A stretch of 64,000 bases of DNA from Rhodobacter sp. 24-YEA-8 (GTDB taxonomy: Bacteria > Pseudomonadota > Alphaproteobacteria > Rhodobacterales > Rhodobacteraceae). Position 1 is the first letter of the stretch. The number at the start of each line of letters is the position of its first letter. The stretch lies in the NCBI RefSeq assembly GCF_900105075.1, contig NZ_FNSK01000001.1, positions 1,067,001 to 1,131,000 on the forward strand, written 5' to 3'. Below are positions 26,775-37,467 of this stretch, piece by piece. Both the position numbers and the translations under genes were made by a program. The notes under the pieces were generated by a model. It worked only from the letters and a program-made list of their open reading frames with translations. It did not search any database and was not told where the DNA came from.

Positions 26775-27002
26775 CTATAGCCATTTCACAATCTGCCTGA
26801 CCGGACGGCGGATGGTCAATCCGTTCAGGAAGTCGGGTGAAGGAAACCACCATGTAACATTGATCCACTCCGCACTTTTGCACCGCGCGCAAGGCCATGG
26901 CGCCATATGCAGCTGGTGATCATTGCCGACGACTTTCACAAGATCCAATGCCCGGAAATGAACGCTCCGTCTGCAGCCATTGCACCGCATGGTGATGATC
27001 AT
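26775..27002 (-). CDS. Small zinc-ribbon-like protein, phage-type
   Basis: About 75 residues with two Cys pairs, CNGC near the start and CARC 30 residues later, suggesting a zinc ribbon (MRCNGCRRSVHFRALDLVKV ... PWPCARCKSAEWI). The basic C-terminus ends RRPVRQIVKWL. The start is uncertain: ATGs at 27047, 27002 and 26990 are in frame. I recall similar small proteins next to phage or SRAP genes in alphaproteobacteria, but no function is known. Confidence 0.6.
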   Translation of the reverse strand: MIITMRCNGCRRSVHFRALDLVKVVGNDHQLHMAPWPCARCKSAEWINVTWWFPSPDFLNGLTIRRPVRQIVKWL

Positions 27003-27100
27003 GCGCCGGTTCTGGAAGGGGTTGGCCGAGGGATGGGCAGATGGCATAGGGCCGGTACCGGGCTTCTCGAACCGCCAATTGTTCCCTTTATGTTTTCGCC

Positions 27101-27232
27101 ATGAAGCGGATCTTTCACTTCAAATGTTCTTGCGGTCAGTCGCGCCGCCTGGCGGCAGACGATATGCCGCCCCAATGGCTCGAGGCGGGCGGCACGGTCA
27201 TACGCGCCGAGGCCCTCGCCATCATGAAGTGA
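27101..27232 (+). CDS. 43-residue protein with a CxC pair
   Basis: Short frame starting MKRIFHFKCSCGQSRRLAAD and ending AEALAIMK. It has KCSCG and no partner Cys pair, so it could be half of a zinc site. Codon use is coding-like, but I see no strong ribosome site. It lies in a cluster of phage-type small genes. Confidence 0.4.
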   Translation: MKRIFHFKCSCGQSRRLAADDMPPQWLEAGGTVIRAEALAIMK

Positions 27233-27363
27233 CTGCATTGCGGGAGGCGGGGTGCGCCATCGTTCGTAGGGATGGTGTCGCCTGAGGTTGCATTGCCCGA
27301 GTCGGTCATGACGCCTGCTGGTTACACCGGCCCCTGATCCACACTCAAAGACGGACCATCTCC

Positions 27364-27600
27364 ATGATCATTTTTTACACCCAGCCGGGCCGTGGCCCCT
27401 GCGTTGCGACCAAACGCGCGCTGGATCGGGCTGGGCCGGTCTATGAGGAGCGGGCAGGGGCTGACTGGCCGGAAGGGGTCGAGCGGCTGGCGCGAATCGC
27501 CGGTTCGCTGCAGGGGCCGCTGGTGGTGGCCGGGGATCGTATATGTTCCGGTTTTCAGCCCGGGGAGATTGCGGGCACCCTGCCGATCAGGTCCGCATAA
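27364..27600 (+). CDS. NrdH-like redoxin with altered active site
   Basis: 78 residues matching the glutaredoxin/NrdH fold: MIIFYTQPGRGPCVATKRAL, then QGPLVVAG and GFQPGEI. The usual C-x-x-C has become R-G-P-C (the first Cys replaced by Arg), so dithiol chemistry should be lost. It may be a decaying copy or work by a monothiol mechanism. It resembles but does not duplicate the redoxin at 20834. Confidence 0.65.
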   Translation: MIIFYTQPGRGPCVATKRALDRAGPVYEERAGADWPEGVERLARIAGSLQGPLVVAGDRICSGFQPGEIAGTLPIRSA

Positions 27601-29092
27601 TTTACGCATTCAAAATATACTATTATCAATGACGTAGGTTTCCGAGCATCCGTACCATGGCTTTCCCGCGGCTTCGGGTTTCAGTGATTTAAGGGATACT
27701 CGTGCAGCATATGCTGCGCGTTATACGTATCGCGCCGCTCTCCAGGTGATGCTTGCTCCGCATTTCGCATGCATGCAGCGCCGGAATGGCTGATCGGCGA
27801 ATCCTTCCGTCAGCTGCCACCGTTAAGCAGGCGGCGACAGAACGGACCGCAGCAGGTGCTTATGTTGCAGGATGTTGTTGAAATAACAGGTTGGCTCCGG
27901 AGACGCACGCTTGCTGCTTTGGTTTCAGTCGACGCCCCCGGCTCCTGCCGTGAAGGGCGGAAGGAAGCGGTCATCACCGCGATGCGGATCCGGACGCTGA
28001 CGCTTAGACGGTCCGGGCGATTGATATGATCGCATTCCCCGAGAGGCTTGTTCAAGTCATCCGATCCACAGGAAAACAAGGCTGCGGACGGTGCACCCGT
28101 CGCTTTGGCGTCCCGTTGCGGGATGAGACATTACCCCTCCCCGGTGCGGGGAGCCTGTCGGGCGGAGGGAGGGGAGTCCTCATGCCATCGCCGGCGTTCG
28201 TACTGAGGGCGGGGGCTTAATGCCGTAGCGCTCAGGGGGATCGCAGGGCGTATCTCAGGAACAGTCGCCTGCACGGTCAGCGCATTAGGCGTGGGAAAGC
28301 CTTATCCTTGGAGGTCATCCGGTCCCGAAGTGGCGGCGGATCAGCTCACAGGTGCTCCGGCACTGCATGTCAGCGGGTTCCTAACCGGTGGCGAGACCTT
28401 TGGCAGCGGGGCGTATCCGCGATGGCGCCGGTGACACCAAAGACACGGACGTGCGCAGGGCAGTGTCGGGCTTCTCCGTCTGAGGCGTTTCCGCCGAACG
28501 CTGCCTATCCGCACGAGGGCTCGGGTCTCAGGCAGCAGAAGGCTCAAAAGCCACCGGTGGCGAGAATACTACTTGTCTGGCGCTGCCGGGCTGGGTTTTT
28601 CGCGGCTGGCTTCAAGGGGGGATGCCGCACCTGACGCGGAGCAAGCAGCATCTCTTATGGAAAACCCGATGGCGGAGGCCGCCAGGCAGATCAGCAGAAA
28701 CAGATATCGCGCAGGATGCCTGTAGTATCGCCATCTTCGGGCGTAGCGGTTTGCCTTCAGGGCTTCCTAAAGCGGCCATATAGACTGGCGCACCAAATGC
28801 CGTGGGGCAGGAGACCGACCCCGTGCGGGTGGTGCTCTGCACGACAGAGATCCGCGAACTCACCATGTGAGACCTGCCGTTTCGCAGTCTTGATCTGCTC
28901 TTCCGCCGGATCTCAACAAAAACGGCAGGCCGGAACTTTCATGTTTGTCCGATTCTCAGCCGGGATCACTACCGCCCAGAGTACCCCGGCACATTGCACG
29001 GCTGTACACGGCTGTATATGCAATCCCGCGTCGCATTCCGATGCGCAAGACATCCAATTCGGCAGCAGGAAGCGCATCACGGGGGGCGGATC
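27601..29092. other. 1.5-kb gap with no recognised gene
   Basis: Several open frames exist on both strands, but none has family motifs, convincing composition or a ribosome site. A perfect 14-bp palindrome GCAGCATATGCTGC lies at 27704-27717. The stretch reads as decayed accessory DNA between the mobile-element region and lexA. Confidence 0.4.
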
Positions 29093-29824
29093 TCAGTAAC
29101 TGCGGATCAGCCCGACCAGCCGCCCCTGAACCCGGACCAGGTGATCCGGGATAACCCGGGTTTCATAGGCCGGATTGGCAGCCTCCAGCGCGATCATATT
29201 GCCGCGGCGGCGATAGCGTTTCAGGGTTGCTTCCTGATCCTCGACCAGTGCCACCACGATATCGCCATTATCGGCGGTTCCCTGTTCGCGGATCACCACG
29301 ATATCGCCATCGTTGATCCCGGCCTCGACCATGGAATCGCCTTTGACCTCAAGGGCATAGTGGTTGCCGCGCCCCGAAAGCATCGACCCTGGAACCGCGA
29401 TGTGATGCGAGACCTCGGCAATTGCCTCGATCGGCACACCGGCAGCGATGCGGCCCATGACCGGCAGTTCCAGCGCATGAACCGCCGAGACCGGCAGCGC
29501 ATTGGCGGGTTGCGTGACGCGGTCGCCGTCGATCACGCGCGGCGAGAAGCCGGGCGCAGTGGCGGCGAGATCCCCCGCAGGCGCGGGTGCCGCAGTGCGT
29601 TTCTCAAGCGCTTCGGGGAGGCGGATGATTTCCAGTGCGCGTGCGCGATGCGCGAGCCGGCGGATGAAGCCGCGCTCCTCAAGCGCCGTGATCAGCCGGT
29701 GGATCCCCGATTTCGACCGCAGATCCAGCGCCTCCTTCATCTCGTCAAAGGAGGGCGGCACGCCATCGCGGTCGAGCCGGTCCCGGATGAAATTCAGAAG
29801 CTCGAGCTGTTTCCGCGTCAGCAT
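29093..29824 (-). CDS. lexA: SOS repressor LexA
   Basis: 243 residues. N-terminal winged helix ([35 protein letters not shown]), then a linker longer than in E. coli LexA and the S24 peptidase domain. Self-cleavage site Ala128-Gly129 ([11 protein letters not shown]), nucleophile Ser164 ([11 protein letters not shown]) and base Lys202 (ATLKRYRR) are all present. I start at 29824 because MLTRKQ is the conserved N-terminus; the frame is open for 48 more codons over the operator. An alphaproteobacterial SOS box lies upstream at 29906-29920, so autoregulation is expected. It follows moeA on the same strand. Confidence 0.97.
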   Translation of the reverse strand: MLTRKQLELLNFIRDRLDRDGVPPSFDEMKEALDLRSKSGIHRLITALEERGFIRRLAHRARALEIIRLPEALEKRTAAPAPAGDLAATAPGFSPRVIDGDRVTQPANALPVSAVHALELPVMGRIAAGVPIEAIAEVSHHIAVPGSMLSGRGNHYALEVKGDSMVEAGINDGDIVVIREQGTADNGDIVVALVEDQEATLKRYRRRGNMIALEAANPAYETRVIPDHLVRVQGRLVGLIRSY

Positions 29825-29905
29825 ATGTTTCTCCGCCAGAGATCCGGGTTGCCCTGCCTGATTGCGGCGTATTTCACGACACATATCACGAGGCGTTGGT
29901 GTAAT

Positions 29906-29920
29906 GTTCTGACGATGTTC
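29906..29920 (-). promoter_or_regulatory. LexA (SOS) box upstream of lexA
   Basis: On the minus strand GAAC-N7-GAAC (GAACATCGTCAGAAC), the direct-repeat SOS box of alphaproteobacteria, about 80 bases before the lexA start codon. Confidence 0.9.
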
Positions 29921-29995
29921 TCTGTTTGTGTCAAGCCCCGTGCGGGTTTGCACTGAAGGCGCAACCATGGCGTGTGGCGACTTTAGTGCCGCCTC

Positions 29996-31207
29996 TCAGA
30001 TCGGGATATAGCGGACGGCGTCGCCGACATGACGCGCTCCATCGCCGACCGGGCGCAGCAAAAGCGCGTTCGAGGCGCTCAGCACGGTCAGCAGCGCGCT
30101 GTCCTGACGGTCAAAGGCGGTGATCCTGCCGTCTTCGACGCGGGCGCGCATGTAATGGGCGCGCGGGCCATTGGCGGGAAGATCCTGAGCGAGTTCCGCC
30201 GTCAGGAAATGTGGCCCCGGCGCGGGGTCGCCCTGCATATGGCGCAAAAGCGGGCGCAGGAAGAGTTCGGCACAGATCAGCGCCGAGACCGGATTCCCGG
30301 GCAGCCCCAGCATCGCCGCACCGAACAGCCGCCCCGCCATCAGCGGTTTGCCGGGGCGCAGCGCGATCTTCCAGAACCCCGCCTCCATGCCGAGACTTCT
30401 GGCCACTGGTGCCACCAGGTCGTGATCGCCCACCGACGCACCGCCCGAAGTCACGATCACATCTGCATCTTGCGCGAGGGAGAAGACCGCGCTCAGATCG
30501 GCCTCGCTGTCGCGGGCAATGGGAAGGAAGCGGGCAATCGCGCCTTCCTCTTCCGCTATCGCTTTGATCGCAAAAGAGTTCGAGGCGATGATCTGATCAG
30601 GGCGGGGAGTGTCGCCGGGCATGACCAGCTCATCTCCGGTCGAGATGACAGCCACGACCGGGCGGCGGCGCAGCGTGACATTTGCGACATTCATCGACGC
30701 GATCAGCGCCAGATCGGCGGCGCGCAACCGGCGCGGGCCGATTTCGGATCCGATGCGGAAATCCTGGCCGCGCGGGCGGATATTGGGGCCGGAATCACGG
30801 TCGGTGATGGTGATGCGGTCGCCGTCGCGGCTTACATTCTCCTGGATCACCACACGCGAGGCGCCATCCGGAACCGGAGCACCGGTGAAGATCCGTACCG
30901 CCTGGCCTTCGCCGATCACGTCGGTGAAGGCGTGACCTGCGCCTGCCTCACCGATCACGCGAAAGCTCTCGCCCGGTGCGGGCGTGCCGGACAGCGCATA
31001 GCCATCCATCGCCGAAGCATCAAAAGGCGGCTGGTCGCGGCTGGCGATCACCGGCGCGGCGAGCCAGCGACCGGCGGCGTCGCAGAGCGGCACCTCTTCG
31101 GTCTCCAGCTCTGGCGCAAGAGCAAAGAGCCGCGCCATGGCCTCATCGACCGGCATCAGGGGGCCGGGGTTCTTCGGGCCGGGGCCCGTATCGGTGGGGC
31201 TGTTCAT
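29996..31207 (-). CDS. moeA: Molybdopterin molybdenumtransferase
   Basis: 403 residues; inserts molybdate into adenylylated molybdopterin in the last steps of cofactor synthesis. [33 protein letters not shown] and [10 protein letters not shown] are the MoeA hallmarks in the correct order, with a C-terminal MoeA_C domain. Its start overlaps the moaC stop by four bases, so the two are translationally coupled. No adjacent moaA or mog gene is in the window. Confidence 0.96.
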   Translation of the reverse strand: MNSPTDTGPGPKNPGPLMPVDEAMARLFALAPELETEEVPLCDAAGRWLAAPVIASRDQPPFDASAMDGYALSGTPAPGESFRVIGEAGAGHAFTDVIGEGQAVRIFTGAPVPDGASRVVIQENVSRDGDRITITDRDSGPNIRPRGQDFRIGSEIGPRRLRAADLALIASMNVANVTLRRRPVVAVISTGDELVMPGDTPRPDQIIASNSFAIKAIAEEEGAIARFLPIARDSEADLSAVFSLAQDADVIVTSGGASVGDHDLVAPVARSLGMEAGFWKIALRPGKPLMAGRLFGAAMLGLPGNPVSALICAELFLRPLLRHMQGDPAPGPHFLTAELAQDLPANGPRAHYMRARVEDGRITAFDRQDSALLTVLSASNALLLRPVGDGARHVGDAVRYIPI

Positions 31208-31710
31208 AGCCCGGCCTCGAAACTGCCGGATTTGCCGCCTTCTTTGCGCAAAAGCCGGATACCTTCGATCCGCATGCCCTTTTCCGCCGCCTTGAGCATG
31301 TCATAAACCGTCAGTGCCGCGACAGAAACAGCGGTCAGCGCTTCCATCTCGACCCCGGTCTGGCCAGTGGTGCGGACGGTTGCCGTGATATGGACGCCGC
31401 CTTGCGCCGGATCCGCGGTCAGTTCCAGCGCGACTTTGGTCACTGGCAGCGGGTGGCAAAGCGGGATCAGATCGGCGGTGCGTTTCGCCCCCATGATCCC
31501 GGCAAGCCGCGCCGTTCCCAGCACATCCCCCTTGGCCGCACGGCCCTCTGTCACAAGCGCCAGCGTCGCGGGCGCCATCATCACCCAGCCTTCGGCCAGA
31601 GCGAGGCGTGAGGTCACGGGCTTGTCAGAAACATCGACCATATGGGCATGGCCCTGCGCGTCGAAATGGCTGAGCGGCGAGGGCTTCCCGGCGGGCGTTG
31701 GCATGGACAT
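31204..31710 (-). CDS. moaC: Cyclic pyranopterin monophosphate synthase accessory protein
   Basis: 168 residues; with MoaA converts GTP to cPMP. Conserved blocks include [34 protein letters not shown] and [20 protein letters not shown], covering the active-site Lys, His and Asp region. An internal ATG two codons in is an alternative start. It lies eight bases after trpC and overlaps moeA, forming the trpC-moaC-moeA run common in Rhodobacteraceae. Confidence 0.96.
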   Translation of the reverse strand: MSMPTPAGKPSPLSHFDAQGHAHMVDVSDKPVTSRLALAEGWVMMAPATLALVTEGRAAKGDVLGTARLAGIMGAKRTADLIPLCHPLPVTKVALELTADPAQGGVHITATVRTTGQTGVEMEALTAVSVAALTVYDMLKAAEKGMRIEGIRLLRKEGGKSGSFEAGL

Positions 31711-31718
31711 GGCGTCTC

Positions 31719-32540
31719 TCAGAGCGGCATTCCGCCCTGGGCGGTCAGCGGGCGGGAAAGGATCTCACGGGTGGCGGCGGCAACATCTTCCTTGCGCATC
31801 AGGCTTTCGCCGATCAGGAAGCAGCGCGCGCCGTAACGGGCAAGATCGGCGAGATCATCGGGCGTGTGGAGCCCGGATTCTGCGACGATCAGCCGATCCT
31901 CCGGCACCCGGCGCGCGAGGCGGCGCGTGGTGTCAAGCGTGACCTCGAATGTGTGGAGATTGCGGTTGTTGATACCGATCAGCGGGGATTTCAGATGTTG
32001 GGCGCGTTCGAGTTCTTCCTCGTCATGCACCTCGATCAGCACATCCATCTTCCACTCAAACGCGGCGGCCTCCAGTTCCATCGCCTGGTCATTCGACAAA
32101 GACGCCATGATCAGAAGGATGCAGTCGGCCTTGAGTGCCCGGGATTCAGCGATCTGCCAGGGGTCATAGATGAAATCCTTGCGCAGGCAGGGCAGTTTCA
32201 CCGCATCATGCGCCTGGGTGAGGAAGTCGTCATCGCCCTGGAAAGACGGCGTGTCGGTCAACACGGAAAGGCAGGTGGCGCCGCCCTCTTCATAGGCGCG
32301 GGCAAGGGCGGGCGGGTCGAAATCGGCGCGGATCAGGCCCTTGGACGGGCTGGCCTTCTTGATTTCGGCAATCAGCCCGTAGCCGCCACTGGCTGCCGCT
32401 TGCAGCGCCGCGGCAAAGCCACGCGGGGCCGGAGCCTGGCGGGCGCTGTCCTCGACCTCGCTCTGCGAGCGCAGCGCTTTGCGGGTCGCGATCTCTTCGA
32501 GCTTATAGGCCCTGATGCGATCGAGAACGGTCTTGGACAT
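31719..32540 (-). CDS. trpC: Indole-3-glycerol phosphate synthase
   Basis: 273 residues, stand-alone TrpC (TIM barrel) catalysing ring closure of CdRP in tryptophan synthesis. Motifs: [14 protein letters not shown] (catalytic Lys), [39 protein letters not shown] and [12 protein letters not shown]. Start at 32540 (MSKTVLDRI) fits the family; the frame extends 21 codons upstream without likeness. It is separated from trpD by ung, which interrupts the usual trpGDC order. Confidence 0.96.
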   Translation of the reverse strand: MSKTVLDRIRAYKLEEIATRKALRSQSEVEDSARQAPAPRGFAAALQAAASGGYGLIAEIKKASPSKGLIRADFDPPALARAYEEGGATCLSVLTDTPSFQGDDDFLTQAHDAVKLPCLRKDFIYDPWQIAESRALKADCILLIMASLSNDQAMELEAAAFEWKMDVLIEVHDEEELERAQHLKSPLIGINNRNLHTFEVTLDTTRRLARRVPEDRLIVAESGLHTPDDLADLARYGARCFLIGESLMRKEDVAAATREILSRPLTAQGGMPL

Positions 32541-32612
32541 GGGGCAGTCTCCGTCTTGGCAGTGCGGTTTGCCCCGGCGGCAGCGCCGGGGTTTCACACC
32601 CACAGACCCCCG

Positions 32613-32637
32613 TGGAGTATTTCCATCAAGAGGAAGA
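32613..32637 (+). repeat. Copy of the dispersed intergenic motif, between ung and trpC
   Basis: TGGAGTATTTCCATCAAGAG (32613-32632) followed by GAAGA, a relative of the motif pair at 13890-13956. Just beside it a perfect hairpin CCCCGGCG-GCAG-CGCCGGGG (32572-32591) may end the ung transcript or attenuate trpC. Confidence 0.5.
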
Positions 32638-32684
32638 GGCGCTCGTTTCCTGTTCTAACCGGCTGACCGGCTGAAGGAAAGGCT

Positions 32685-33350
32685 TCAGGCGGACCAGTCG
32701 ATGATGGTGTCGCCGCGGGAGGCCAGCCAGGCATTGGTCTGGCTGAAGGGGCGCGAGCCGAAGAAGCCGCGATAGGCCGAGAGCGGCGAGGGATGCGCGG
32801 ATTCGAGAAAGAGGTGATTTTCCCGGGGGAGGCGGGCGCAGAGTTTTTGCGCGGGGCCGCCCCAGAGGAGGAAGGCGCGGGGCCCGTCCTGGGCGGTGGC
32901 GCTGAGGATCTGGGCGATGAGACTGTTCCAGCCCCAGCTCTTATGGCCAAACGCCTGGCCCACCGGCACGGTGAGGGTGGTGTTGAGGAGGAGAACGCCC
33001 TGTTCGGCCCAGGCGCTGAGGTCTCCGTCGGATTTGGCCTGGCCGGTGTCGGAGGCGAGTTCGGTCAGGATGTTTTTCAGCGAGTCGCGCGGGGGCGCGC
33101 CGGGAGGAAAGGAGAAGGCGAGCCCCTGGGCGCGGCCTGGCGTGTGATAGGGGTCCTGGCCAAGGATGATGACGCGCACCTTCTCTCGCGGCGTCAGCGC
33201 GAGCGCGCGGAAGATGTTTTGCGCCTCAGGCTGCCAGCCGGGATTTGCGCTGAGCCGCGCCCAGAGCGGCGGCCAGTCCGTCCGGAAGAAAGGAAGCGAG
33301 GCCCAGGAAGCCGGGATTTCGGGGGAGACGGCGATTTCGGGCGGCATCAT
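32685..33350 (-). CDS. ung: Uracil-DNA glycosylase
   Basis: 221 residues, family 1 UDG removing uracil from DNA. Catalytic Asp in ILGQDPYHTPGRAQGLAFS and the Leu-intercalation/His motif HPSPLSAYRGFFG are intact. SWASLPFF at the start and LLNTTLTV in the middle complete the pattern. It lies between trpD and trpC on the same strand, with 574 bases of non-coding DNA on the trpD side, so it looks inserted into the trp run. Confidence 0.97.
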   Translation of the reverse strand: MMPPEIAVSPEIPASWASLPFFRTDWPPLWARLSANPGWQPEAQNIFRALALTPREKVRVIILGQDPYHTPGRAQGLAFSFPPGAPPRDSLKNILTELASDTGQAKSDGDLSAWAEQGVLLLNTTLTVPVGQAFGHKSWGWNSLIAQILSATAQDGPRAFLLWGGPAQKLCARLPRENHLFLESAHPSPLSAYRGFFGSRPFSQTNAWLASRGDTIIDWSA

Positions 33351-33924
33351 GGCGGGTTACCTCGGTGCCTGGGCGGGCGCCCGGCCGTGCGGTCGGCGCA
33401 GGCTGTTCCAGGACGTGTGTTGAATGTGGTGAAGCGGCGGGCGCCTCGAAAGCTGCCTTGACCGGTTTGTCTGACGGAAAACCGGATGCACCCAGTCCAG
33501 AAATCCCGTTCAGGCGTGATACATTTCGGGCGACCATGGCCGGGAGGTGAGTTTTTGCATCCGCCCCGGCACGCCGGAGGGCAGGGCGATCCTCACCAGT
33601 CCCGGCGGGAGAGGCCGTGGCGGAGAAGTGGCCTGCCCTGGAATTTGGGCTCCGCCCGGGAAAAACGCCGTGCAGCCCGTCGGGCTGGGGGCGGTCCAAT
33701 CCGCGAAAAATCAGTCCGGGAACGGGGGGCAGGCCGCTTCCCGATCCGGTTTTCGTAAAACCGGCCGCATGGCTGTAATGCCGGGCCCGGTCATGATTTG
33801 CCTCGGGCCGCCGAAAAAAATTCTGGTTCGGCCAACCGCTTTCGCCGGGTGGGTATGTATGAGGGGGAAAGAGGCGCTCCGCCTCATTCTTGCGGTCTGT
33901 GGTCAGCTTCACGCAGGAGCTCCC
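33351..33924. other. Gap between trpD and ung
   Basis: 574 bases with no gene I recognise. A minus-strand frame runs through most of it but is Arg/Pro/Gly-rich and lacks a family match. A GAGGC-GGAGC-GCCTC hairpin with TTTCC after it on the minus strand (about 33865-33885) probably terminates trpD. The ung promoter should be here. Confidence 0.5.
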
Positions 33925-34938
33925 TCAGGCATTCGACACCTTCACCAGTGCCTCCAGCTTTGCCTTTGCCGCGCCGCTGTCGATGGCGGTACGGGCAAGC
34001 TCTGCGCCCTCTTTCAGGTTCGCGGCCTTATCGGCCACCACGAGGGCCGCCGCGGCGTTCAGGAGTACCGCGTCACGATATGCCCCCGCCTCGCCGTCGA
34101 GCAAGGCCCGCAAGGCTGCGGCGTTTTCCGCAGGATTGCCGCCCATGATCTTCTCAAACGGGTGATAGGGCAGGCCCGCATCTTCCGGATGCAGGGTGAA
34201 TTCGCGGATCTCGCCACCCTCCAGCGCCGCCACTTTCGTAGGCGCGGCGATTGAGATCTCATCAGTGCCGTCGCCGCCATGCACCAGCCAGGCTTTGACG
34301 CTGCCAAGGGCGCGGAGCGTTTCGGCCATCGGGCGGATCAGCGCTTCGGAAAAGGCGCCGGTCAGCTGGCGGGTCACACCGGCCGGATTGGTCAGTGGCC
34401 CGAGGATGTTGAAGATCGTGCGGGTGCCAAGCTCGGTGCGCACCGGTCCGACATGGCGCATCGCCGGGTGATGCATCGGGGCCATCATGAAACCGATGCC
34501 GGTTTCCCTCAGGCAGGTCTCGACCTGTTCCGGCGCGAGCATCACATTGAGGCCAAGCTCCGTCAGCGCATCTGCCGCGCCCGATTTCGAGCTGAGATTG
34601 CGGTTGCCGTGCTTGGCGATGGCGACGCCGGCGCCTGCGACAACGAAAGCGGTCGCTGTCGAGATGTTCAGCGTGCCTTTGCCATCGCCACCGGTGCCGA
34701 CGATATCCATCGCGCCTTCGGGGGCGCGGACGCGGTGGCTTTTCGCGCGCATCACGGCACTGGCGGCGGCATATTCATCGACCGTTTCGCCACGGGTGCG
34801 CAAAGCCATCAGAAAGCCGCCCATCTGGGCCGGTGTTGCGGCGCCCTCGAACAGCGCGTTGAAGGCGGCTTCGGCCTCGGCACGGGTCAGCGGGCGGCTG
34901 GCGGCAAGGCCGATCAGCGGTTTGAGAATATCGCTCAT
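33925..34938 (-). CDS. trpD: Anthranilate phosphoribosyltransferase
   Basis: 337 residues. [19 protein letters not shown] (PRPP-binding GTGGD loop), [20 protein letters not shown] and [20 protein letters not shown] block ([20 protein letters not shown]) are diagnostic. Catalyses anthranilate plus PRPP to phosphoribosylanthranilate. Its start overlaps the trpG stop by four bases. Confidence 0.97.
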   Translation of the reverse strand: MSDILKPLIGLAASRPLTRAEAEAAFNALFEGAATPAQMGGFLMALRTRGETVDEYAAASAVMRAKSHRVRAPEGAMDIVGTGGDGKGTLNISTATAFVVAGAGVAIAKHGNRNLSSKSGAADALTELGLNVMLAPEQVETCLRETGIGFMMAPMHHPAMRHVGPVRTELGTRTIFNILGPLTNPAGVTRQLTGAFSEALIRPMAETLRALGSVKAWLVHGGDGTDEISIAAPTKVAALEGGEIREFTLHPEDAGLPYHPFEKIMGGNPAENAAALRALLDGEAGAYRDAVLLNAAAALVVADKAANLKEGAELARTAIDSGAAKAKLEALVKVSNA

Positions 34939-35522
34939 GCGGTGACCTTAACGCCTGCTTCTTCAAGGAAATTCGCGAGCAGCCGGTGGCCGTGTTCCGA
35001 GGCGATGGATTCCGGGTGGAATTGCACGCCCTCGATCAGTTTTTCGCGATGACGGAGCCCCATGATGGTGCCGTCTTCCAGCCATGCGGTGACCTCAAGG
35101 CACTCGGGCAGGCTTTCGCGCTCGACGATCAGGGAATGGTAGCGGGTGGCCTCGAACGGCGAAGGGAGATTACGGAACATGCCCTGGCCTGCGTGATGCA
35201 TCGACCCCATCTTGCCATGAACGATCTCATGGCAGCGCACCACCTTGCCGCCAAAGGCCTCGCCAATGGTCTGATGCCCAAGGCAGACCCCCAAAAGCGG
35301 CACATCGGCCTCATAAGCGGCGCGGGTCAGGGGCAGGCAGATCCCGGCCTGGGCCGGATCGCAGGGGCCGGGCGAAAGCACGATGGCCTCGGGGCGCAGC
35401 GCCAGCGCTTCCTGCACCTCAAGCGCATCATTGCGCCTGACCACCACATCGGCTCCAAGCTCGCCGAAATAATGCACCAGATTCCAGGTGAAACTGTCGT
35501 AATTGTCGATCAAGAGCAGCAT
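34935..35522 (-). CDS. trpG: Anthranilate synthase glutamine amidotransferase subunit
   Basis: 195 residues, class I glutaminase supplying ammonia to TrpE (may also serve PabB). Catalytic Cys in [17 protein letters not shown], His and Glu in [14 protein letters not shown], and the oxyanion block [11 protein letters not shown] are present. It heads the trpGD run; trpE is outside the window. Confidence 0.96.
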   Translation of the reverse strand: MLLLIDNYDSFTWNLVHYFGELGADVVVRRNDALEVQEALALRPEAIVLSPGPCDPAQAGICLPLTRAAYEADVPLLGVCLGHQTIGEAFGGKVVRCHEIVHGKMGSMHHAGQGMFRNLPSPFEATRYHSLIVERESLPECLEVTAWLEDGTIMGLRHREKLIEGVQFHPESIASEHGHRLLANFLEEAGVKVTA

Positions 35523-35714
35523 ATGTCTTCACCCTCCGGGCCCTGGCGGTTCCGTCACGGTGGTCGGCGGGATGCTGCCGGGAGGCGCCCGTGGGCCCAG
35601 GCCTGGGCTGCGGTCTCCTGTCCGGACGGGTATCGGCCCCGGGGAACGTGAGACGCTTATCGCGTATCTGCCGGGGGGGAGCAACTGCCCCCGCACCCGG
35701 TTTGGTCTGTCAGA

Positions 35715-36086
35715 TCAGTCTCTGGAATTGACGAAGCCGCCGCCAAGGCCGAAGTCGATATTGCCGGTGCCGATATTGTAGCCGAAATTCGCATCAACAT
35801 AGCCGCCATCGCCGACATAGGAGATGCCGAGATTGGGGCGCAGAGACTCGGATCCGAAATGGTAGTCCAGCCCGAGCGAGCCGGCCGAGTGGTCTTTGTC
35901 GCGGTCGGTGAAGATCTTTGCACCAGCAGCGAGGCCGCTGTTGTAACCGCTGCCAAACACCCAGCTCAGGCCGATGCCAAGCCCGGCATCACCGGCCTGC
36001 GCGGGGGTGGAGGTGCCGGGAACGATGCCGGCGATAAGGGCGCTCAGCGCAAGGCCGAGCCCGAAGGCTTTGCTGATTTTGGTCAT
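35715..36086 (-). CDS. Small exported glycine-rich protein
   Basis: 123 residues with a clear Sec signal peptide (MTKISKAFGLGLALSALIAG, cut near TPAQAGDA at about residue 32). The mature part alternates Gly/aromatic strands (GLSWVFGSGYNSG, NLGISYVGDGGYVDANFGYN), as in small outer-membrane beta-barrels or amyloid-like proteins. No family is recognised. It stands alone upstream of trpG. Confidence 0.75.
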   Translation of the reverse strand: MTKISKAFGLGLALSALIAGIVPGTSTPAQAGDAGLGIGLSWVFGSGYNSGLAAGAKIFTDRDKDHSAGSLGLDYHFGSESLRPNLGISYVGDGGYVDANFGYNIGTGNIDFGLGGGFVNSRD

Positions 36087-37023
36087 GGCGTTACTCCTGC
36101 CCGATCGCAGATCCTGTCTGAGGGAAGCATCTGTCCCCCTGGATCTGGCGTTGATTATGGGCGGAGCTTAGACCATTTTGTATGGGATGAAAACCCTCGC
36201 GGCGGGGGCAGGCGGTGGCTTCGGCCCCGATCAGCGGCGCGAAGCCGAGGGCGCAGGTTCAGAAGATAAGGAAGCCGGTGGCGGAGAACGCGAGGCCCGC
36301 GACCGGTATCGGGATGGTGGCGATCAGCACTGCAGCACCCGCGCCATTGCCCTCGACATCATTTCAGATCGTATGGTTCGAAATGCGATGCGTGAACCTC
36401 ACACTGGCCCAGAACGGAGATCCGGAAAATGCACACCGACTTCCCCCGTTGAAGGTGTCAGCGCCGTTCGGATGACCAAAGAGGACATCATCGCTCGCGC
36501 CCCCGGAGACGGTGCCATTCAAGATGCCTCGGCGCGTTTTGATCAGATCGCTGGTGGTCGATGAGGCCTTGATTGATTACAGAGCGGATGCCGCCACCCG
36601 AGGTGATGCGCAGCGCGAACTGACCGGGATTGGCGCTTGCCGCCTCAGTGATGACTCTATCGGCGGTTTCCACCATGAAACAGTCGGCTTTGCGCTGATT
36701 GGCAGGTTAAGCGTGCCGGTTCTGTCGACCAGGAGTCAGTGGCCACTCGGGTCGGGAGTATTTGCGTTTGCAAAGCGGATCACAGTGTTCCAGGTCCTAG
36801 CCTCACCACAGACACGGCGCTCAGAGGGCTGCCCAGGTCACTGAAAATCGCGTTTCTGTTGGCCGAATGCGCGGCGACGTGCGGCGATGGCGGTTTTCCC
36901 GCAGGGCAGAAATCACCACGCCGCAGTCAGAGCTGCGGTATTCCGGTGCCATCTGGTGCTGCGAAAATCTGAAAATCATGCGTTTTATGCAGCGCGGGGC
37001 AATCAAGGCAGGGCCGGCGGCGC
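36087..37023. other. Gap of about 940 bases with no recognised gene
   Basis: Open frames on both strands (for example 36178-36564 plus and 36488-36676 minus) show no motif, no ribosome site and mixed composition. It is probably decayed DNA plus the promoter of the small exported protein. Confidence 0.4.
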
Positions 37024-37467
37024 TCAGCCTGCCGCACTGTCGATCCAGATGGTGACTGGCCCGTCATTTGTCAGGCTCACCGCCATATCGGCGCCGAAAA
37101 TTCCGGTCTCAGTCGGCACCCCTTCGCGGGTGAGACTGGTCGCGAAATGCTCATAGAGCCGCTTGCCCTCTTCGGGCGGCGAGGCGGTCGAAAAGCCGGG
37201 CCTGTTGCCGCGCAGATCAGCCGCCAGGGTGAACTGGCTGATCACCAGCGCCGAGCCGCCGATATCCCTGACCGAGAGGTTCATCTTGTCCTGGTCGTCT
37301 TTGAAGATCCGCATCTTTGCGATCTTCGCCGCCAGTTTTGCCGCCACCGCCTCGTCATCGCCCTGCATGGCGCAGATCAGGATCATCAGCCCGGGGCCGG
37401 AGCGCCCGACCACCTCGCCCGCCACCGCCACTTCGGCGTGGGTGATACGCTGCAAAACGGCCCTCAC
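37024..37467 (-). CDS. dtd: D-aminoacyl-tRNA deacylase
   Basis: 147 residues, removes D-amino acids and glycine mischarged on tRNA. The SQFTL motif ([20 protein letters not shown]) and the C-terminal cross-subunit Gly-Pro motif ([12 protein letters not shown]) are intact. Its start overlaps the PfkB kinase stop by four bases, so the pair is probably co-expressed. Confidence 0.96.
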   Translation of the reverse strand: MRAVLQRITHAEVAVAGEVVGRSGPGLMILICAMQGDDEAVAAKLAAKIAKMRIFKDDQDKMNLSVRDIGGSALVISQFTLAADLRGNRPGFSTASPPEEGKRLYEHFATSLTREGVPTETGIFGADMAVSLTNDGPVTIWIDSAAG

